Shown: positions 1 to 9,526 of the stretch, piece by piece
Layout of the letters: each line of letters starts with the position of its first letter
How positions within the stretch are numbered: position 1 is the first letter of the stretch
Source: Prochlorococcus sp. AG-409-A19
GTDB taxonomy: Bacteria; Cyanobacteriota; Cyanobacteriia; PCC-6307; Cyanobiaceae
Direction of reading: 5' to 3'
Length of the DNA: 29,708 nucleotides
Assembly: GCA_003216155.1 (NCBI GenBank)
Contig: QCJH01000016.1
Span: 1-29,708 of the forward strand
Notes under the pieces: model-generated
What the model was told of the DNA's origin: nothing
Databases searched by the model: none
Seen by the model: the letters and a program-made list of their open reading frames with translations, nothing else
Program-made: the position numbers and the translations under genes

Positions 1-30
1 AAAACTTGGTTGAGATAATTAGATGGAAAA

Positions 31-102
<72 letters not shown>

Positions 103-143
103 GACAATCGGAACCTACCATTTAAGAAAGTGCTTTTGAAGAA

Positions 144-416
144 TTGAGCGATTTTTCTCCTGGTGAATCAAAGTTAGCGCCTGGGCTGCGTAAACGTCTC
201 CTTCAGGAGTCAGTAAATCCTTGGCGTGGCCTACGCCGTACTATTTGGTTCGCATTATTTGGGTCAGCTTGTTTGGGCTTTTTTATAATGATTTTGCAAA
301 CTTTAAGTGGAAGTGGTGCATCATTAAACAATTTCACCATTCAAATCATAGCGATTGTTTTCTTTGGAATTTTATTGAAGATTGATCGAAACCAAAGTAC
401 TGACTCAAAGCTTTAA
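144..416 (+). CDS. Small membrane protein, DUF3493-like
   Basis: This 90-residue protein has a basic N-terminal segment (LRKRLLQESVNPWRGLRR, about residues 15-32) followed by two hydrophobic helices at about 34-55 and 62-80. The pattern of a short soluble head, a 'PWRGLRR' box and a helical hairpin resembles the cyanobacterial/plastid DUF3493 family, some of whose plant members (LPA-type) are linked to photosystem II accumulation; this assignment rests on recalled family features, not a search. No ATG is available in frame: the start is a TTG at 144, with an in-frame stop at 123. It is divergent from tRNA-Thr and converges on infB, with 22 bp between the stops. Confidence 0.6.
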   Translation: MSDFSPGESKLAPGLRKRLLQESVNPWRGLRRTIWFALFGSACLGFFIMILQTLSGSGASLNNFTIQIIAIVFFGILLKIDRNQSTDSKL

Positions 417-438
417 TACTGTTTGATTTCTAAATAAG

Positions 439-2403
439 TTATTTTGCCAATTTGCGTCTTTGGGTAACAAGTTTATAAGCATCTACTCGGTCTCCTTCTT
501 CCCAATTGGCAAACCGATCACATCCAATACCACATTCGAAACCAGTCGCCACTTCTTTGACGTCATCTTTGTTTCTGCGAAGGGAGTCTAGATCGCCTTC
601 AAACACAATTTGTTTGGATCGTCTCACTCTTACTCTGCAGTTGCGTTGTAGTTTTCCATTGACTACATAGCAACCTGCTACTGCGCTCTTCCCAATAGAG
701 AAAATTGCTCTGACTTCTGCTTCCCCAAGTGATTCTTCTATTAATTCAGGCGCCAAGAGTCCTTCCATAGCAAGTTGAATATCTTCAAGGAGTTTGTAAA
801 TGACCTCATATTCACGGACATCGACACTATTGGCATCTGCAGCACGTTTGGCTCCTGAAGCCATGGAAGTGTTAAATCCCACGATTACAGCTCCAGATGC
901 AGCGGCTAAGTCAACATCAGTTTCTGTTATTTCACCAGGAGCTGATAAAAGTACTCTTACTTGTACTTCGTCTTTGGGTAATTGTTCAAGGGATCCAAGA
1001 ATTGCTTCTACGCTCCCTTGAACATCGGCTTTGAGAATGAGGTTTAGTTCTTTTAGGTCTCCTTCACTGGCTTGTCCTGAAATTGCCGCGAGAGAAACCC
1101 GCCTTGATGCCATTTGTTGAGCTAGGCGAGAAGCTCTTGCATCTGTTGCTCTTTCGCCAACAACGGCACGTGCTGCTTTTTCGTCGGGATAGACCTCAAA
1201 TTCATCGCCAGCAGTGGGAACTTCGCTAAAACCAAGTGCTTCTACTGCACAGGATGGTCCTGCTACTTTGAGCCTTTTACTGCTTTCATCAACCATTGCC
1301 CGTACTTTCCCTAGTACTGGCCCCGCTGCAAGAACATCACCGGTTCTCAAAGTTCCGTTCTGAACTAGAAGCGTGGCTACAGGACCTTTAGCTTTATCCA
1401 GATGAGCTTCTATAACCGTACCCTTTGCCATTCTTGTTGGGTTTGCTTGTAGATCCTCTACTTCTGTTACTAGTAGAACCATCTCTAGAAGCTTGTCAAT
1501 ATTTTGTCCTTGGATTGCACTGACAGGCACCATCACTACATCTCCACCCCAATCTTCTGCAATGAGGTTCTGATCAGATAACTCTTGCTTGACTCGATCT
1601 GGTGAAGCTCCCTCTTTGTCAATCTTGTTGATAGCAACAACTATTGGCACTTCTGCAGCTCTTGCATGGCTAATGGCTTCCAATGTCTGAGGTCGAACCC
1701 CATCGTCAGCAGCCACTACTAGTACAGCAACATCAGTAACCTTTGTGCCCCTGGCCCGCATAGCTGTAAAGGCTTCATGACCTGGTGTATCTAGGAAGGT
1801 GAGTTTTCTTGGCTTGCCTCCCTGTTCAATTTCAACCTGATAAGCGCCAATATGTTGGGTAATACCGCCTGCCTCACCAGCCGCCACTCTTGATTTGCGG
1901 ATGGCATCAAGCAGACTTGTTTTCCCATGATCTACATGCCCCATCACTGTTACTACTGGTGGGCGACGAATTAAGTGCTCTAAATCAGTATCTTCAATCA
2001 TTGCCGCTGTTTTCTTAGCAGCTTCTTCTACGTCGTCTTGCAGGACTGGGACCCCAAATTCTTCGGCTACTGTTTCTATCGTGGATAGATCAAGAGATTG
2101 TGTGACAGTGGCAATTATTCCTTTGAAGAAAAGGGATTTGATGATTTCTGAGCTTTCTACACTGAGCATGTCCGCTAGCTCTTGAACGGTTAGGTTGGCC
2201 TCTGGGACAATGATCATTTCGGGACGCACTTGCTTTGCCTCGCGGGCTGCCCTTAGTTCCATCGCACGTCGACGTTGACGCTGGCGAGTAGTTTCTTTTT
2301 TTCGTTTCCGCATTGCCGCCACAGGCTTAGCGGATGATTGTTTTTTGCTTTTTGGTTTAGCTGGGCGAGCTAGGCTGGCTGAAAGAATGAGATTTATCTT
2401 CAT
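439..2403 (-). CDS. infB: Translation initiation factor IF-2, 5'-truncated
   Basis: IF-2 is the GTPase that places initiator tRNA on the 30S subunit. Visible parts: an IF2_N-type domain at about residues 66-117; the G domain with G1 GHVDHGKT (155-162), G3 DTPGH (205-209) and G4 NKID (259-262); the beta-barrel domain II; and domains III-IV (C1-C2), ending normally at QRRKLAK. Picocyanobacterial IF-2 is usually well over 1000 residues, with a long basic Pro/Gly/Arg-rich N-terminus. Here the recognisable sequence stops at about residue 10-12 ([10 protein letters not shown]), and the first residues (MKINLILSA) are only the antisense of the pheA sequence lying on the other strand. The ATG at 2403 is therefore the first available Met, not a native start. 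The catalytic core is intact, so a short IF-2 could in principle work if transcribed, but its normal promoter and leader are absent. A chimeric assembly is an equally good explanation. Confidence 0.9.
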   Translation of the reverse strand: MKINLILSASLARPAKPKSKKQSSAKPVAAMRKRKKETTRQRQRRRAMELRAAREAKQVRPEMIIVPEANLTVQELADMLSVESSEIIKSLFFKGIIATVTQSLDLSTIETVAEEFGVPVLQDDVEEAAKKTAAMIEDTDLEHLIRRPPVVTVMGHVDHGKTSLLDAIRKSRVAAGEAGGITQHIGAYQVEIEQGGKPRKLTFLDTPGHEAFTAMRARGTKVTDVAVLVVAADDGVRPQTLEAISHARAAEVPIVVAINKIDKEGASPDRVKQELSDQNLIAEDWGGDVVMVPVSAIQGQNIDKLLEMVLLVTEVEDLQANPTRMAKGTVIEAHLDKAKGPVATLLVQNGTLRTGDVLAAGPVLGKVRAMVDESSKRLKVAGPSCAVEALGFSEVPTAGDEFEVYPDEKAARAVVGERATDARASRLAQQMASRRVSLAAISGQASEGDLKELNLILKADVQGSVEAILGSLEQLPKDEVQVRVLLSAPGEITETDVDLAAASGAVIVGFNTSMASGAKRAADANSVDVREYEVIYKLLEDIQLAMEGLLAPELIEESLGEAEVRAIFSIGKSAVAGCYVVNGKLQRNCRVRVRRSKQIVFEGDLDSLRRNKDDVKEVATGFECGIGCDRFANWEEGDRVDAYKLVTQRRKLAK

Positions 2404-2704
2404 CCAATCGGGCGAGCCTCAGCTAGAAGGGGATGTCGCCAGTCTTGCGTTTTCATTACATAAAAATGCTCCAGGAGCCTTGCTAGAAGCCCTCTCATGC
2501 ATCGCAAAACTAGGCTTAAATATGAGAAGAATTGAATCAAGGCCATCGAAGAGGGAATTAGGAGAATATGTCTTTTTTGTTGATGTGGACCTATCTCCTG
2601 AAAATAATCATTTTCTCAAAACACTTACAAAGGCCTTAAATCCTTTATGCCAGCACTTAGTACATTTCGGAGCATACCCAAATAGTTCTATTGATCTTGA
2701 ATAA
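2387..2704 (+). pseudogene. pheA: Prephenate dehydratase C-terminal ACT domain, 5'-truncated fragment
   Basis: About 105 codons encode the regulatory ACT domain of prephenate dehydratase, the phenylalanine-pathway enzyme. Seen: RFIFIQ leading in, LAFSLHKNAPGALLEAL, then LNMRRIESRPSKRELGEY, which is the ESRP phenylalanine-binding motif diagnostic of PheA, and FFVDVDL. The whole catalytic domain (about 180 residues, including the TRF active-site motif) is missing. The open frame continues back to 2345, but those codons are antisense infB sequence. Position 2387 is the first in-frame ATG inside PheA-like sequence and is probably not a real start. It converges on the methyltransferase gene with only 2 bp between the stops. 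On its own this fragment cannot make phenylpyruvate. Confidence 0.85.
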
Positions 2705-2706
2705 TC

Positions 2707-3636
2707 TCAGTTTCTTATTCGAAAAACCCCAAACTGCATTAAGCCCTTTGCAAAAGCCCATCGCATAAGCAAAATTGTTGGGATTTCTCTAAGACCTTTA
2801 AAAAAAGCACCTAGTCCAAGACCTAAAACGGCAAAAGGTCTTCTAATCCCCTCAAGAATCGAATCATTCCAAGAAGATATTGTCACTAAAGTCCAATCAT
2901 CAGATTGAACAGCACCATCACAAAAGGGACTATTTATAAGATTATTCCTGAAACCATAAATACTTGCAAATTCCGGATGCGCCCATTGAACAAGCAACTG
3001 ACGCATAACCCATTTTTCCAGCAAAGACATCTCTCCATCCAAATTGTCACGGCGATTCCAATCTGCCAAAGCTAAATAACCTCCTGGACGAAGAACACGT
3101 AATAATTCATCAGCAAAGCGCTGCTTATCAGATATATGAGGACCAACCTCAACACTCCAAACAGCATCAAAACTTCCTTGATCTAATTGCAAATCAAGTG
3201 CATCCATAACCTCAAATCGACATGACAAACCCTCTGGAGTCAATTCTCGCGCTCTCAAAGCTTGAGCGGGGCTAATGGTTATTCCTAAAACATCAAATCC
3301 ATAATCCTCAGCAAGAATTCGACTACTTCCACCGATGCCGCAACCAAGATCTAATACTCGAGAACCAGGAGGTAACTGATCCAGTCCACTCCATTGGACC
3401 AACTCATGAACAAAATCTATCTTTGCCTTCCGGAAATCCTTTTGCGTTGGAGGGTCTCCATAAAAGCCCAAATGAACATGTTCTCCCCAAAGTCTTTCTA
3501 AGAGCTGATCATTAGTCCATGCGTCGTATGCAGACGCCACACTCCGACTATCTTGATATCTACGGTCCTTACTTAACCAAAGGAATAAGTAAACCCCAAA
3601 GGGAAAACAAAGGAAAAGAAAAAACAAAAAAAACAT
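2707..3636 (-). CDS. MPBQ/MSBQ-type SAM-dependent methyltransferase
   Basis: This 309-residue protein begins with a very hydrophobic helix (about 1-21) and continues into a class I Rossmann methyltransferase. Motif I is VLDLGCGIGGSS at about 94-105, followed by GITISPAQ, VMDALDL, SVEVGPHI and ELLRVLRPGG. The linked boxes YDAWTNDQLLERLWGEHVHLG and DFRKAKIDFVHELV are typical of the cyanobacterial 2-methyl-6-phytyl/solanesyl-benzoquinol methyltransferase (Synechocystis Sll0418 type), which acts in plastoquinone and tocopherol synthesis at the thylakoid or inner envelope. The N-terminal helix fits a membrane-bound enzyme with lipid substrates. The start is ATG. It lies 11 bp downstream of the LON-domain gene and may be co-transcribed with it. 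The exact quinol substrate is inferred. Confidence 0.82.
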   Translation of the reverse strand: MFFLFFLFLCFPFGVYLFLWLSKDRRYQDSRSVASAYDAWTNDQLLERLWGEHVHLGFYGDPPTQKDFRKAKIDFVHELVQWSGLDQLPPGSRVLDLGCGIGGSSRILAEDYGFDVLGITISPAQALRARELTPEGLSCRFEVMDALDLQLDQGSFDAVWSVEVGPHISDKQRFADELLRVLRPGGYLALADWNRRDNLDGEMSLLEKWVMRQLLVQWAHPEFASIYGFRNNLINSPFCDGAVQSDDWTLVTISSWNDSILEGIRRPFAVLGLGLGAFFKGLREIPTILLMRWAFAKGLMQFGVFRIRN

Positions 3637-3647
3637 CTGTTCTATCT

Positions 3648-4319
3648 CTAGCTGTTCGTTTTATCGACATTCGCCAAAGTGTCTTTTAAAACAGTTCTCG
3701 CTGCAAGCTGTCTACGGGTATGGTCAAGCATCTCATATTCTCTCTGTAACCTTTCAGTAGTATCAGTCAATTCCAGCAAATGCTGTTGCTCTTCAGCAGC
3801 AGGTCCACCAAGATGCGCTCCTATCCAAAAAGAAAGTTCTCTTGGTAGATCAGGCAAATCATCAGGAAGAGTTATTTGAGAGCCAGTTAATTTCCCCGTG
3901 AGAATTACTACGTCGCTAAGAGCGGAGGAAACACTTTGTGAAAGGTCAAGGAGGTTGTCTTGATTATCAACCTGCTGATCCTCTATCCAGCTCACCATCG
4001 CAGTCCGATAAGGGGTTTCCCTCATCACTTCTAAAATCTGAAACCTCTGTTGACCGCGAGTAATAATGTTACTTCGACCATCCTCTTCTGTTTGATGTTG
4101 CACTATCTCAGCGCAACATCCCACATTCGCCATCTTTCTTTTGGATGGATCCCACCGAACGACTCCAAAACGACTATCGCTCTCTAAAGCCGTTGCCAGC
4201 ATTATCTTGTACCGAGACTCAAAAATGTGCAGAGGAAGTATTTCCTCTGGGAAAAGGACTACATCAGGGAGTAAGAACAGAGGTAATTCCCTGACAGATA
4301 GATCGGCCACGGGAATCAA
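3648..4319 (-). CDS. LON substrate-binding-domain protein (no protease part)
   Basis: This 223-residue protein consists of the N-terminal LON (PUA-like) domain: RELPLFLLPDVVLFPEEILPLHIFESRYKIM at about 10-40, then RFGVVRW, the GCCAEI strand and ITRGQQRFQILE. A helical C-terminal part ends in a probable coiled coil (HLLELTDTTERLQREYEMLD). There is no AAA+ ATPase or Ser-Lys protease domain, so this is the stand-alone LON-domain family common in cyanobacteria next to rpsJ, not Lon protease; its function is not established. The longest start is TTG at 4319. The GTG three codons in (4310) would give VADLSVRELPLF and is a reasonable alternative. It lies about 60 bp downstream of rpsJ. Confidence 0.8.
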   Translation of the reverse strand: MIPVADLSVRELPLFLLPDVVLFPEEILPLHIFESRYKIMLATALESDSRFGVVRWDPSKRKMANVGCCAEIVQHQTEEDGRSNIITRGQQRFQILEVMRETPYRTAMVSWIEDQQVDNQDNLLDLSQSVSSALSDVVILTGKLTGSQITLPDDLPDLPRELSFWIGAHLGGPAAEEQQHLLELTDTTERLQREYEMLDHTRRQLAARTVLKDTLANVDKTNS

Positions 4320-4378
4320 TCAGATAGAGATCTAAATCCTAGTGACCTAAAGAAATTTTGGGAGGAAGTAGCTTCAGA

Positions 4379-4699
4379 TCAGAGCTTAACTTCAATATCC
4401 ACACCACTAGGGAGGTCCAACTTCATTAACGCATCAATGGTCTTGGCTGAAGGGTTGTAAATGTCAATAATTCTCCTATGAGTTCTCGTCTCAAAATGCT
4501 CTCTCGAGTCCTTATCAACATGTGGTGAACGTAAGACGCAATATATCTTCCTTTTTGTAGGAAGAGGTATTGGTCCAATTGCAGTTGCAGCAGTGTTATC
4601 AGCTGTCTCAATGATTTTTTCGCAGGATAGATCAAGCATTCGTCTATCAAAAGCCTTGAGACGAATCCTTATCTTCTGCTGGGCGATGGCCGTTGACAT
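4379..4699 (-). CDS. rpsJ: 30S ribosomal protein S10
   Basis: This full-length 106-residue S10 carries [43 protein letters not shown] and the ending [14 protein letters not shown]10 sits in the head of the 30S subunit and also binds NusB/NusG in antitermination. The ATG start at 4699 fits the cyanobacterial length. It is the last gene of the rpsL-rpsG-fusA-tuf-rpsJ string, the usual cyanobacterial arrangement in which S10 follows tuf rather than heading the S10 operon. It is separated from tuf by a 147-bp gap with a hairpin. Confidence 0.98.
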   Translation of the reverse strand: MSTAIAQQKIRIRLKAFDRRMLDLSCEKIIETADNTAATAIGPIPLPTKRKIYCVLRSPHVDKDSREHFETRTHRRIIDIYNPSAKTIDALMKLDLPSGVDIEVKL

Positions 4700-4805
4700 G
4701 AAAATCTAGGGAGATCCCTAATAGGTGATAGTTGAGTTTTCGAGGTTCTTCAAAGAGCCGGGCTGACTTAATTTGCAATAAGCATTAAGCAGGCCATGAA
4801 TCTAA

Positions 4806-4837
4806 TGGATGACTAGACAATTAAGCCTAGCCATCCA
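4806..4837 (-). terminator. Hairpin in the tuf-rpsJ gap (partial terminator or processing site)
   Basis: TGGATG-A-CTAG (4806-4816) and CTAG-C-CATCCA (4827-4837) form a 10-bp stem with one mismatch and a 10-nt loop. It begins about 10 nt after the tuf stop codon on the minus strand. It is not followed by a clear T-run (TTAGATTC follows), so partial termination or an mRNA end-protecting structure is more likely than a full stop before rpsJ. Confidence 0.45.
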
Positions 4838-4846
4838 AAGACTAAT

Positions 4847-6040
4847 TCATTCGATGATTTTGGAAACAACTCCAGCACCAATCGTACGACCTCCTTCCCG
4901 GATTGCGAAGCGCATCCCTTGTTCTATAGCAACAGGACAGATAAGTTCACCTGTCATATTGATGCGGTCACCTGGCATAACCATCTCTACATTGCTTCCA
5001 TCATCAGAAGTGAATGCTGTGATCTGACCAGTTACATCTGTAGTTCGAATATAGAACTGTGGTCGATATCCTGCGAAGAAAGGAGTATGTCTTCCTCCTT
5101 CTTCTTTCTTAAGTACATAAACCTCCCCTTCAAATTTTGTATGGGGAGTTATCGACCCTTTCTTAACAAGGACCATTCCTCGTTCAATATCTTCTTTCTG
5201 AATACCTCTAAGTAGCAAACCAACATTGTCGCCTGCCATACCTTCATCAAGTAGTTTCCTAAACATTTCAACTCCAGTAACCGTTGTCACCCTAGTTTCC
5301 TTAATCCCAACTATCTCTACTTCCTCTCCTACTTTTACCTTTCCTCTTTCAATTCTGCCCGTAGCAACTGTGCCACGACCAGTAATTGAGAAAACATCCT
5401 CAACAGCCATTAAGAAAGGCTTATCAACTTCTCTTTCAGGCTCTGGTATCGAATTATCAACTGCCTCCATTAATTCATTAATTTTAGATTCCCATTCGGA
5501 GTCGCCTTCTAAAGCCTTTAGTCCAGAGACTTTGACGATAGGGACATCAGTAAATCCGTAGCCTTCTAGAAGTTCACCGATCTCCATCTCAACCAACTCA
5601 ATGATCTCTTCATCATCGACCATGTCGCATTTATTTAAAGCGACCACAAGAGCTGGAACACCAACCTGCTTAGCCAAAAGAATATGTTCTTTTGTCTGAG
5701 CCATTGGACCATCAGTAGCAGCACAAACAAGGATGGCTCCATCCATTTGCGCTGCACCTGTGATCATATTTTTCACATAGTCAGCGTGACCTGGGCAATC
5801 AACATGCGCGTAATGCCGCCCATCTGTCTCATACTCAACGTGTGCTGTATTGATGGTAATACCGCGTTCGCGCTCCTCGGGAGCACCATCGATATCTCCA
5901 TAGTCTTGTGCTTTGGCCTGACCCTTCTTGGCAAGCACATTAGTAATTGCTGCTGTAAGGGTGGTTTTCCCATGGTCAACGTGACCGATAGTGCCAATGT
6001 TGACGTGAGGCTTGTTCCTCTCAAACTTCTCGCGAGCCAT
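4847..6040 (-). CDS. tuf: Elongation factor Tu
   Basis: EF-Tu delivers aminoacyl-tRNA to the ribosome. The 397-residue protein is full length: G1 GHVDHGKT (19-26), the effector loop RERGITI, DCPGH (81-85), NKCD (136-139), domain II ([14 protein letters not shown]) and domain III ending [16 protein letters not shown]. The start is [12 protein letters not shown] at an ATG. It lies 43 bp downstream of fusA in the str operon. Nothing is truncated, and it is the only tuf copy seen in the window. Confidence 0.99.
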   Translation of the reverse strand: MAREKFERNKPHVNIGTIGHVDHGKTTLTAAITNVLAKKGQAKAQDYGDIDGAPEERERGITINTAHVEYETDGRHYAHVDCPGHADYVKNMITGAAQMDGAILVCAATDGPMAQTKEHILLAKQVGVPALVVALNKCDMVDDEEIIELVEMEIGELLEGYGFTDVPIVKVSGLKALEGDSEWESKINELMEAVDNSIPEPEREVDKPFLMAVEDVFSITGRGTVATGRIERGKVKVGEEVEIVGIKETRVTTVTGVEMFRKLLDEGMAGDNVGLLLRGIQKEDIERGMVLVKKGSITPHTKFEGEVYVLKKEEGGRHTPFFAGYRPQFYIRTTDVTGQITAFTSDDGSNVEMVMPGDRINMTGELICPVAIEQGMRFAIREGGRTIGAGVVSKIIE

Positions 6041-6083
6041 TTTGTTAAAGAATCGGGGGGTGAAAAATTAGGGTTTATAGAGA

Positions 6084-8159
6084 TCAGGAATTGCCCTGAT
6101 TCTTGGAGATGATGGCTTCAGCTACGTTTCGAGGAACTTCCTCATAGTGGCTGAACTCCATAGAAAAGATACCCCGACCCTGAGTCATTGATCGGAGTTG
6201 AGTGGCGTAGCCAAACATTTCGGCCAGAGGCACTTTGGATTGAACTTTAGACAATCCATCATCTATGGATTGTCCTTCGACCTGACCTCTTCGCGAAGAC
6301 AGGTCGCCGATGATCGAACCAAGGAAATCCTCAGGGACCTCGACTTCAACTTTCATCATTGGTTCAAGAAGTACTGGATTGCACCTCTTTACGCCATCTT
6401 TGAAAGCCATTGATCCAGCAATCTTAAACGCCATTTCTGAAGAATCCACATCATGGAAGGAACCATCAACCATGGTGACCTTGACATCAATCAGTGGATA
6501 ACCAGCAATAACTCCAGATTCACAAGTCTCTTTCATGCCTGATTCAGCAGGCTTGATGTATTCCTTAGGTACAACACCACCAACAATCTTATTAACAAAC
6601 TCGAATCCTGAGCCGGGCTCACCAGGCTCCATTTCAATCACAACATGACCATATTGACCCTTACCGCCCGTTTGCCTTGCAAACTTACCTTCTCCTTTTG
6701 AACTTGAACGAATGGTTTCTCTATAAGAAACCTGTGGGGCTCCAATATTTGCCTCAACTTTAAACTCACGAAGCATTCGATCAACAAGTATTTCAAGATG
6801 CAATTCGCCCATACCAGCAATAACTGTCTGACTTGTTTCAGGATCAGTACTGACGCGAAATGTAGGGTCCTCCTCAGCCAATGAAGTCAGTGCTTTAGAT
6901 AGTTTTTCCATATCCCCTTTCGTCTTTGGCTCAACTGCAACTGAAATAACAGGTTCAGGAATAAAAAGAGTCTCAAGAACAATTGGATCATCTGAAGAGC
7001 AGAGAGTATCGCCAGTGGTCGTATTCTTCAGACCTAAAACAGCTCCAAGTTCTCCAGCCCTCAATTCATCTACTTCTTCACGGTCATCAGCCTTAAGAAT
7101 AATCAAGCGAGAGATTCTTTCTTTTTCATCCTTAGTTGAGTTGAGGACATAACTTCCTTTCTTAAGTACGCCCGAATACATTCTGACAAAAGTCAGCTTG
7201 CCATATGGGTCAGCCATGACCTTGAAAGCAAGGGCGCTAAATGGCTCACTGTCATCAGAAGGCCGCAATGCCTGCTCACCATTTGGAAGTAATCCTTGAA
7301 TTGGAGGAACATCCACAGGTGCAGGCAAATAATCAACAACAGCATCCAAAAGCAGCTGGACACCCTTGTTTTTGAAAGCAGAACCACAAAGCATTGGCAC
7401 CAAACCATGCTTAAGAACGCCTTCTCTAATACCTGCTCTTAATTGAGACTGACTTAATTCACCTTTATCAAGAAACTCCTCAATCAAAGCTTCGTCAGTT
7501 TCTGCAATGCACTCCATCAATATTGAGCGCCATTCACTTGCGAGCTCCTGCATATCAGAAGGGATTTCTTGCTCCTCAATATCTTTCCCAAGATCGTCCT
7601 TATAGATAAAAGCTTTGTTCTTTACAAGATCAATAATTCCGCTTAGATCACCCTCTGCTCCAATCGGAAGCTGTATCGGAACAGCATTGGCTTTCAATCG
7701 ATCCTTAATCTGTTTATAAACCTTAAGGAAGTCAGCCCCAGTTCTATCCATCTTATTGACGAATACCATTCTCGGGACTGAATAGCGATCTGCTTGACGC
7801 CAAACTGTTTCAGATTGAGGTTGCACACCACCAACAGCACAGAAAACTGCAATCACGCCATCGAGTACGCGCATTGAGCGCTCAACTTCGATTGTGAAAT
7901 CAACGTGTCCGGGCGTATCGATGATGTTGATACGGTGATCATTCCAAGTAGTTGAAATTGCCGCTGCAGTGATGGTTATCCCGCGTTCTCGTTCTTGAGC
8001 CATCCAGTCAGTTACTGCCGCACCGTCATGGACCTCGCCCATCTTGTGCACAACACCTGAATAAAACAGGATGCGTTCCGTACAAGTGGTCTTGCCAGCA
8101 TCAATATGAGCGGCAATACCAATATTTCTTACACGTTCCAGGGGGAAGGCGCGAGCCAC
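6084..8159 (-). CDS. fusA: Elongation factor G
   Basis: EF-G catalyses GTP-dependent translocation. The 691-residue protein is complete: G1 AHIDAGKT (17-24), RERGITI, DTPGH (81-85), NKMD (135-138), the domain II-V boxes GGKGQYGHV and [11 protein letters not shown], and the domain V segment [20 protein letters not shown] near the C-terminus. It has an ATG start and sits 91 bp after rpsG. The coding sequence for the SSRRGQVEG...DDGLSK region also forms two adjacent hairpins in the DNA (6250-6306), described separately. Confidence 0.99.
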   Translation of the reverse strand: MARAFPLERVRNIGIAAHIDAGKTTCTERILFYSGVVHKMGEVHDGAAVTDWMAQERERGITITAAAISTTWNDHRINIIDTPGHVDFTIEVERSMRVLDGVIAVFCAVGGVQPQSETVWRQADRYSVPRMVFVNKMDRTGADFLKVYKQIKDRLKANAVPIQLPIGAEGDLSGIIDLVKNKAFIYKDDLGKDIEEQEIPSDMQELASEWRSILMECIAETDEALIEEFLDKGELSQSQLRAGIREGVLKHGLVPMLCGSAFKNKGVQLLLDAVVDYLPAPVDVPPIQGLLPNGEQALRPSDDSEPFSALAFKVMADPYGKLTFVRMYSGVLKKGSYVLNSTKDEKERISRLIILKADDREEVDELRAGELGAVLGLKNTTTGDTLCSSDDPIVLETLFIPEPVISVAVEPKTKGDMEKLSKALTSLAEEDPTFRVSTDPETSQTVIAGMGELHLEILVDRMLREFKVEANIGAPQVSYRETIRSSSKGEGKFARQTGGKGQYGHVVIEMEPGEPGSGFEFVNKIVGGVVPKEYIKPAESGMKETCESGVIAGYPLIDVKVTMVDGSFHDVDSSEMAFKIAGSMAFKDGVKRCNPVLLEPMMKVEVEVPEDFLGSIIGDLSSRRGQVEGQSIDDGLSKVQSKVPLAEMFGYATQLRSMTQGRGIFSMEFSHYEEVPRNVAEAIISKNQGNS

Positions 8160-8250
8160 AAGATTTTCTCCGGGGTGGGGCTTTAAAGGCGGCTGAGACT
8201 CTACAGGGCAGCCCCCTAATCCTTAAAGTTTTTTTGAGCTTGTGACTAAT

Positions 8251-8721
8251 TCAGTAGCGATAGTGAGCAAAAGCTTTATTGGCTTCAGCCATTTTGTGAG
8301 TTTCTTCTCGTTTACGAACCGCGCTTCCAGCCTCGTTGGCCGCATCCATCAATTCACCTGCCAACTTTTGAGCCATACTCTTGCCATTACGAGCCCTGGA
8401 AAAATTAACTAACCATCTAAGAGCCATTGCTGTACCTCTCTCTTGACGGACTTCCATAGGCACCTGATAAGTCGCACCTCCAACACGACGCGCTCTTACC
8501 TCAACAAGCGGCGTTGCATTCTTTACTGCAGTCTCAAAAAGCTCAATAGGGTCTGAACCAGTGCGCTCATTTATCAAACCAAAAGCTTCAGAAAGTATCC
8601 TCTGAGCAGTGGATTTTTTTCCATGCTTCATTAGCCTGGCGACCATCATAGTTGCCAATCTGTTATTAAATTGAGGGTCAGGAAGGACCGGACGTTTCTC
8701 AGCAGCGTTACGACGAGACAT
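8251..8721 (-). CDS. rpsG: 30S ribosomal protein S7
   Basis: This full-length 156-residue S7 starts [10 protein letters not shown] and contains [29 protein letters not shown] and ending-region [21 protein letters not shown]7 nucleates 30S head assembly on the 3' domain of 16S rRNA and in other bacteria represses its own operon. It lies 69 bp downstream of rpsL and 91 bp upstream of fusA. Confidence 0.99.
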   Translation of the reverse strand: MSRRNAAEKRPVLPDPQFNNRLATMMVARLMKHGKKSTAQRILSEAFGLINERTGSDPIELFETAVKNATPLVEVRARRVGGATYQVPMEVRQERGTAMALRWLVNFSRARNGKSMAQKLAGELMDAANEAGSAVRKREETHKMAEANKAFAHYRY

Positions 8722-8790
8722 AAACCTTAAAAAAGGGAATAAAGGGCCAAAAAGGTGAAAAAGGAGCTCAGAAATTGATCAATTGAATTT

Positions 8791-9168
8791 TCATTCCTTC
8801 TTTGGAGACTTTGCTCCATACTTTGAACGTGCTTGGCGACGATCCTTGACTCCTGCTGTATCAAGAGTTCCTCTAATAATGTGATAGCGAACACCAGGCA
8901 AATCTTTAACCCTGCCCCCTCTTATAAGAACAACAGAGTGCTCCTGAAGATTGTGCCCTATTCCTGGGATGTAGGCAGTGACTTCAAATCCAGATGTCAA
9001 GCGAACACGTGCAACCTTCCTAAGAGCTGAATTGGGCTTTTTAGGAGTAGAGGTATAAACGCGAGTGCAAACCCCCCTACGTTCAGGGCAGGCCCTTAAT
9101 GCAGGAGATTTGGTATTACGAGTGAGGCGCTGACGCTCAGTGCGAATCAGCTGTTGGATAGTTGGCAT
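8791..9168 (-). CDS. rpsL: 30S ribosomal protein S12
   Basis: This 125-residue decoding-centre protein starts [13 protein letters not shown] and has [24 protein letters not shown] (the streptomycin/accuracy loop with wild-type-looking Lys in PKKPNS), [27 protein letters not shown] and the C-terminal YGAKSPKKE. It is the first gene of the str operon on the minus strand and is divergent from glutamate synthase across a 358-bp gap that must hold its promoter. Confidence 0.99.
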   Translation of the reverse strand: MPTIQQLIRTERQRLTRNTKSPALRACPERRGVCTRVYTSTPKKPNSALRKVARVRLTSGFEVTAYIPGIGHNLQEHSVVLIRGGRVKDLPGVRYHIIRGTLDTAGVKDRRQARSKYGAKSPKKE

Positions 9169-9526
9169 CGACGATGATCATTTGGCCGGTAACCCGACCC
9201 ATTTCCACAATCTGCAATTTTAACTGTTGACCTGACCTGGGAAATCTTTAGAGATCAATAAACTCCAAATTTGAGTTCCAAGGTTCTCTAAAGACAAGCC
9301 CTATCAAAATTCAGCATTCATCTTGATACATATGTCAATTTGAACAATTGGAAAATCTCTGGTTTAGTTCCTCAAAAAGAAGGCACATAAGTCAATATGG
9401 CCATATAGAGGCCGTTCTTCAGACAATTCCTTTTATGAAGGGCATATCTCTAGGATCTTCATTGACCCTTTTCCTCCCTATAGCAGAAAACTGCTGCAGC
9501 AAAGGAAGATAGCTCAGTCAGAGGTT
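9169..9526. promoter_or_regulatory. Divergent control region between rpsL and glutamate synthase
   Basis: No gene is seen in these 358 bp, which must contain the str-operon promoter (minus) and the glutamate synthase promoter (plus). Structures visible: a perfect 10-bp inverted repeat, TCTTTAGAGA (9245-9254) and TCTCTAAAGA (9285-9294), enclosing a smaller AACTC/GAGTT hairpin; and a short hairpin AGCAG-AAAA-CTGCT at 9482-9495, just upstream of the glutamate synthase start. I found no convincing NtcA site (GTA-N8-TAC). Individual -10/-35 boxes cannot be chosen with confidence. Confidence 0.5.

Noticed and set aside
3648..4319. Lon protease annotation
   Set aside because: Only the N-terminal LON domain is present; no ATPase or protease domain follows.
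4806..4837. A full transcription terminator separating rpsJ from the str operon
   Set aside because: The stem is good but lacks a T-run on the transcribed strand, so it is kept only as a possible partial terminator.
9169..9526. NtcA nitrogen-control site upstream of glutamate synthase
   Set aside because: Scanned for GTA-N8-TAC; the only GTA with a near match (about 9187) is followed by CAT, not TAC.
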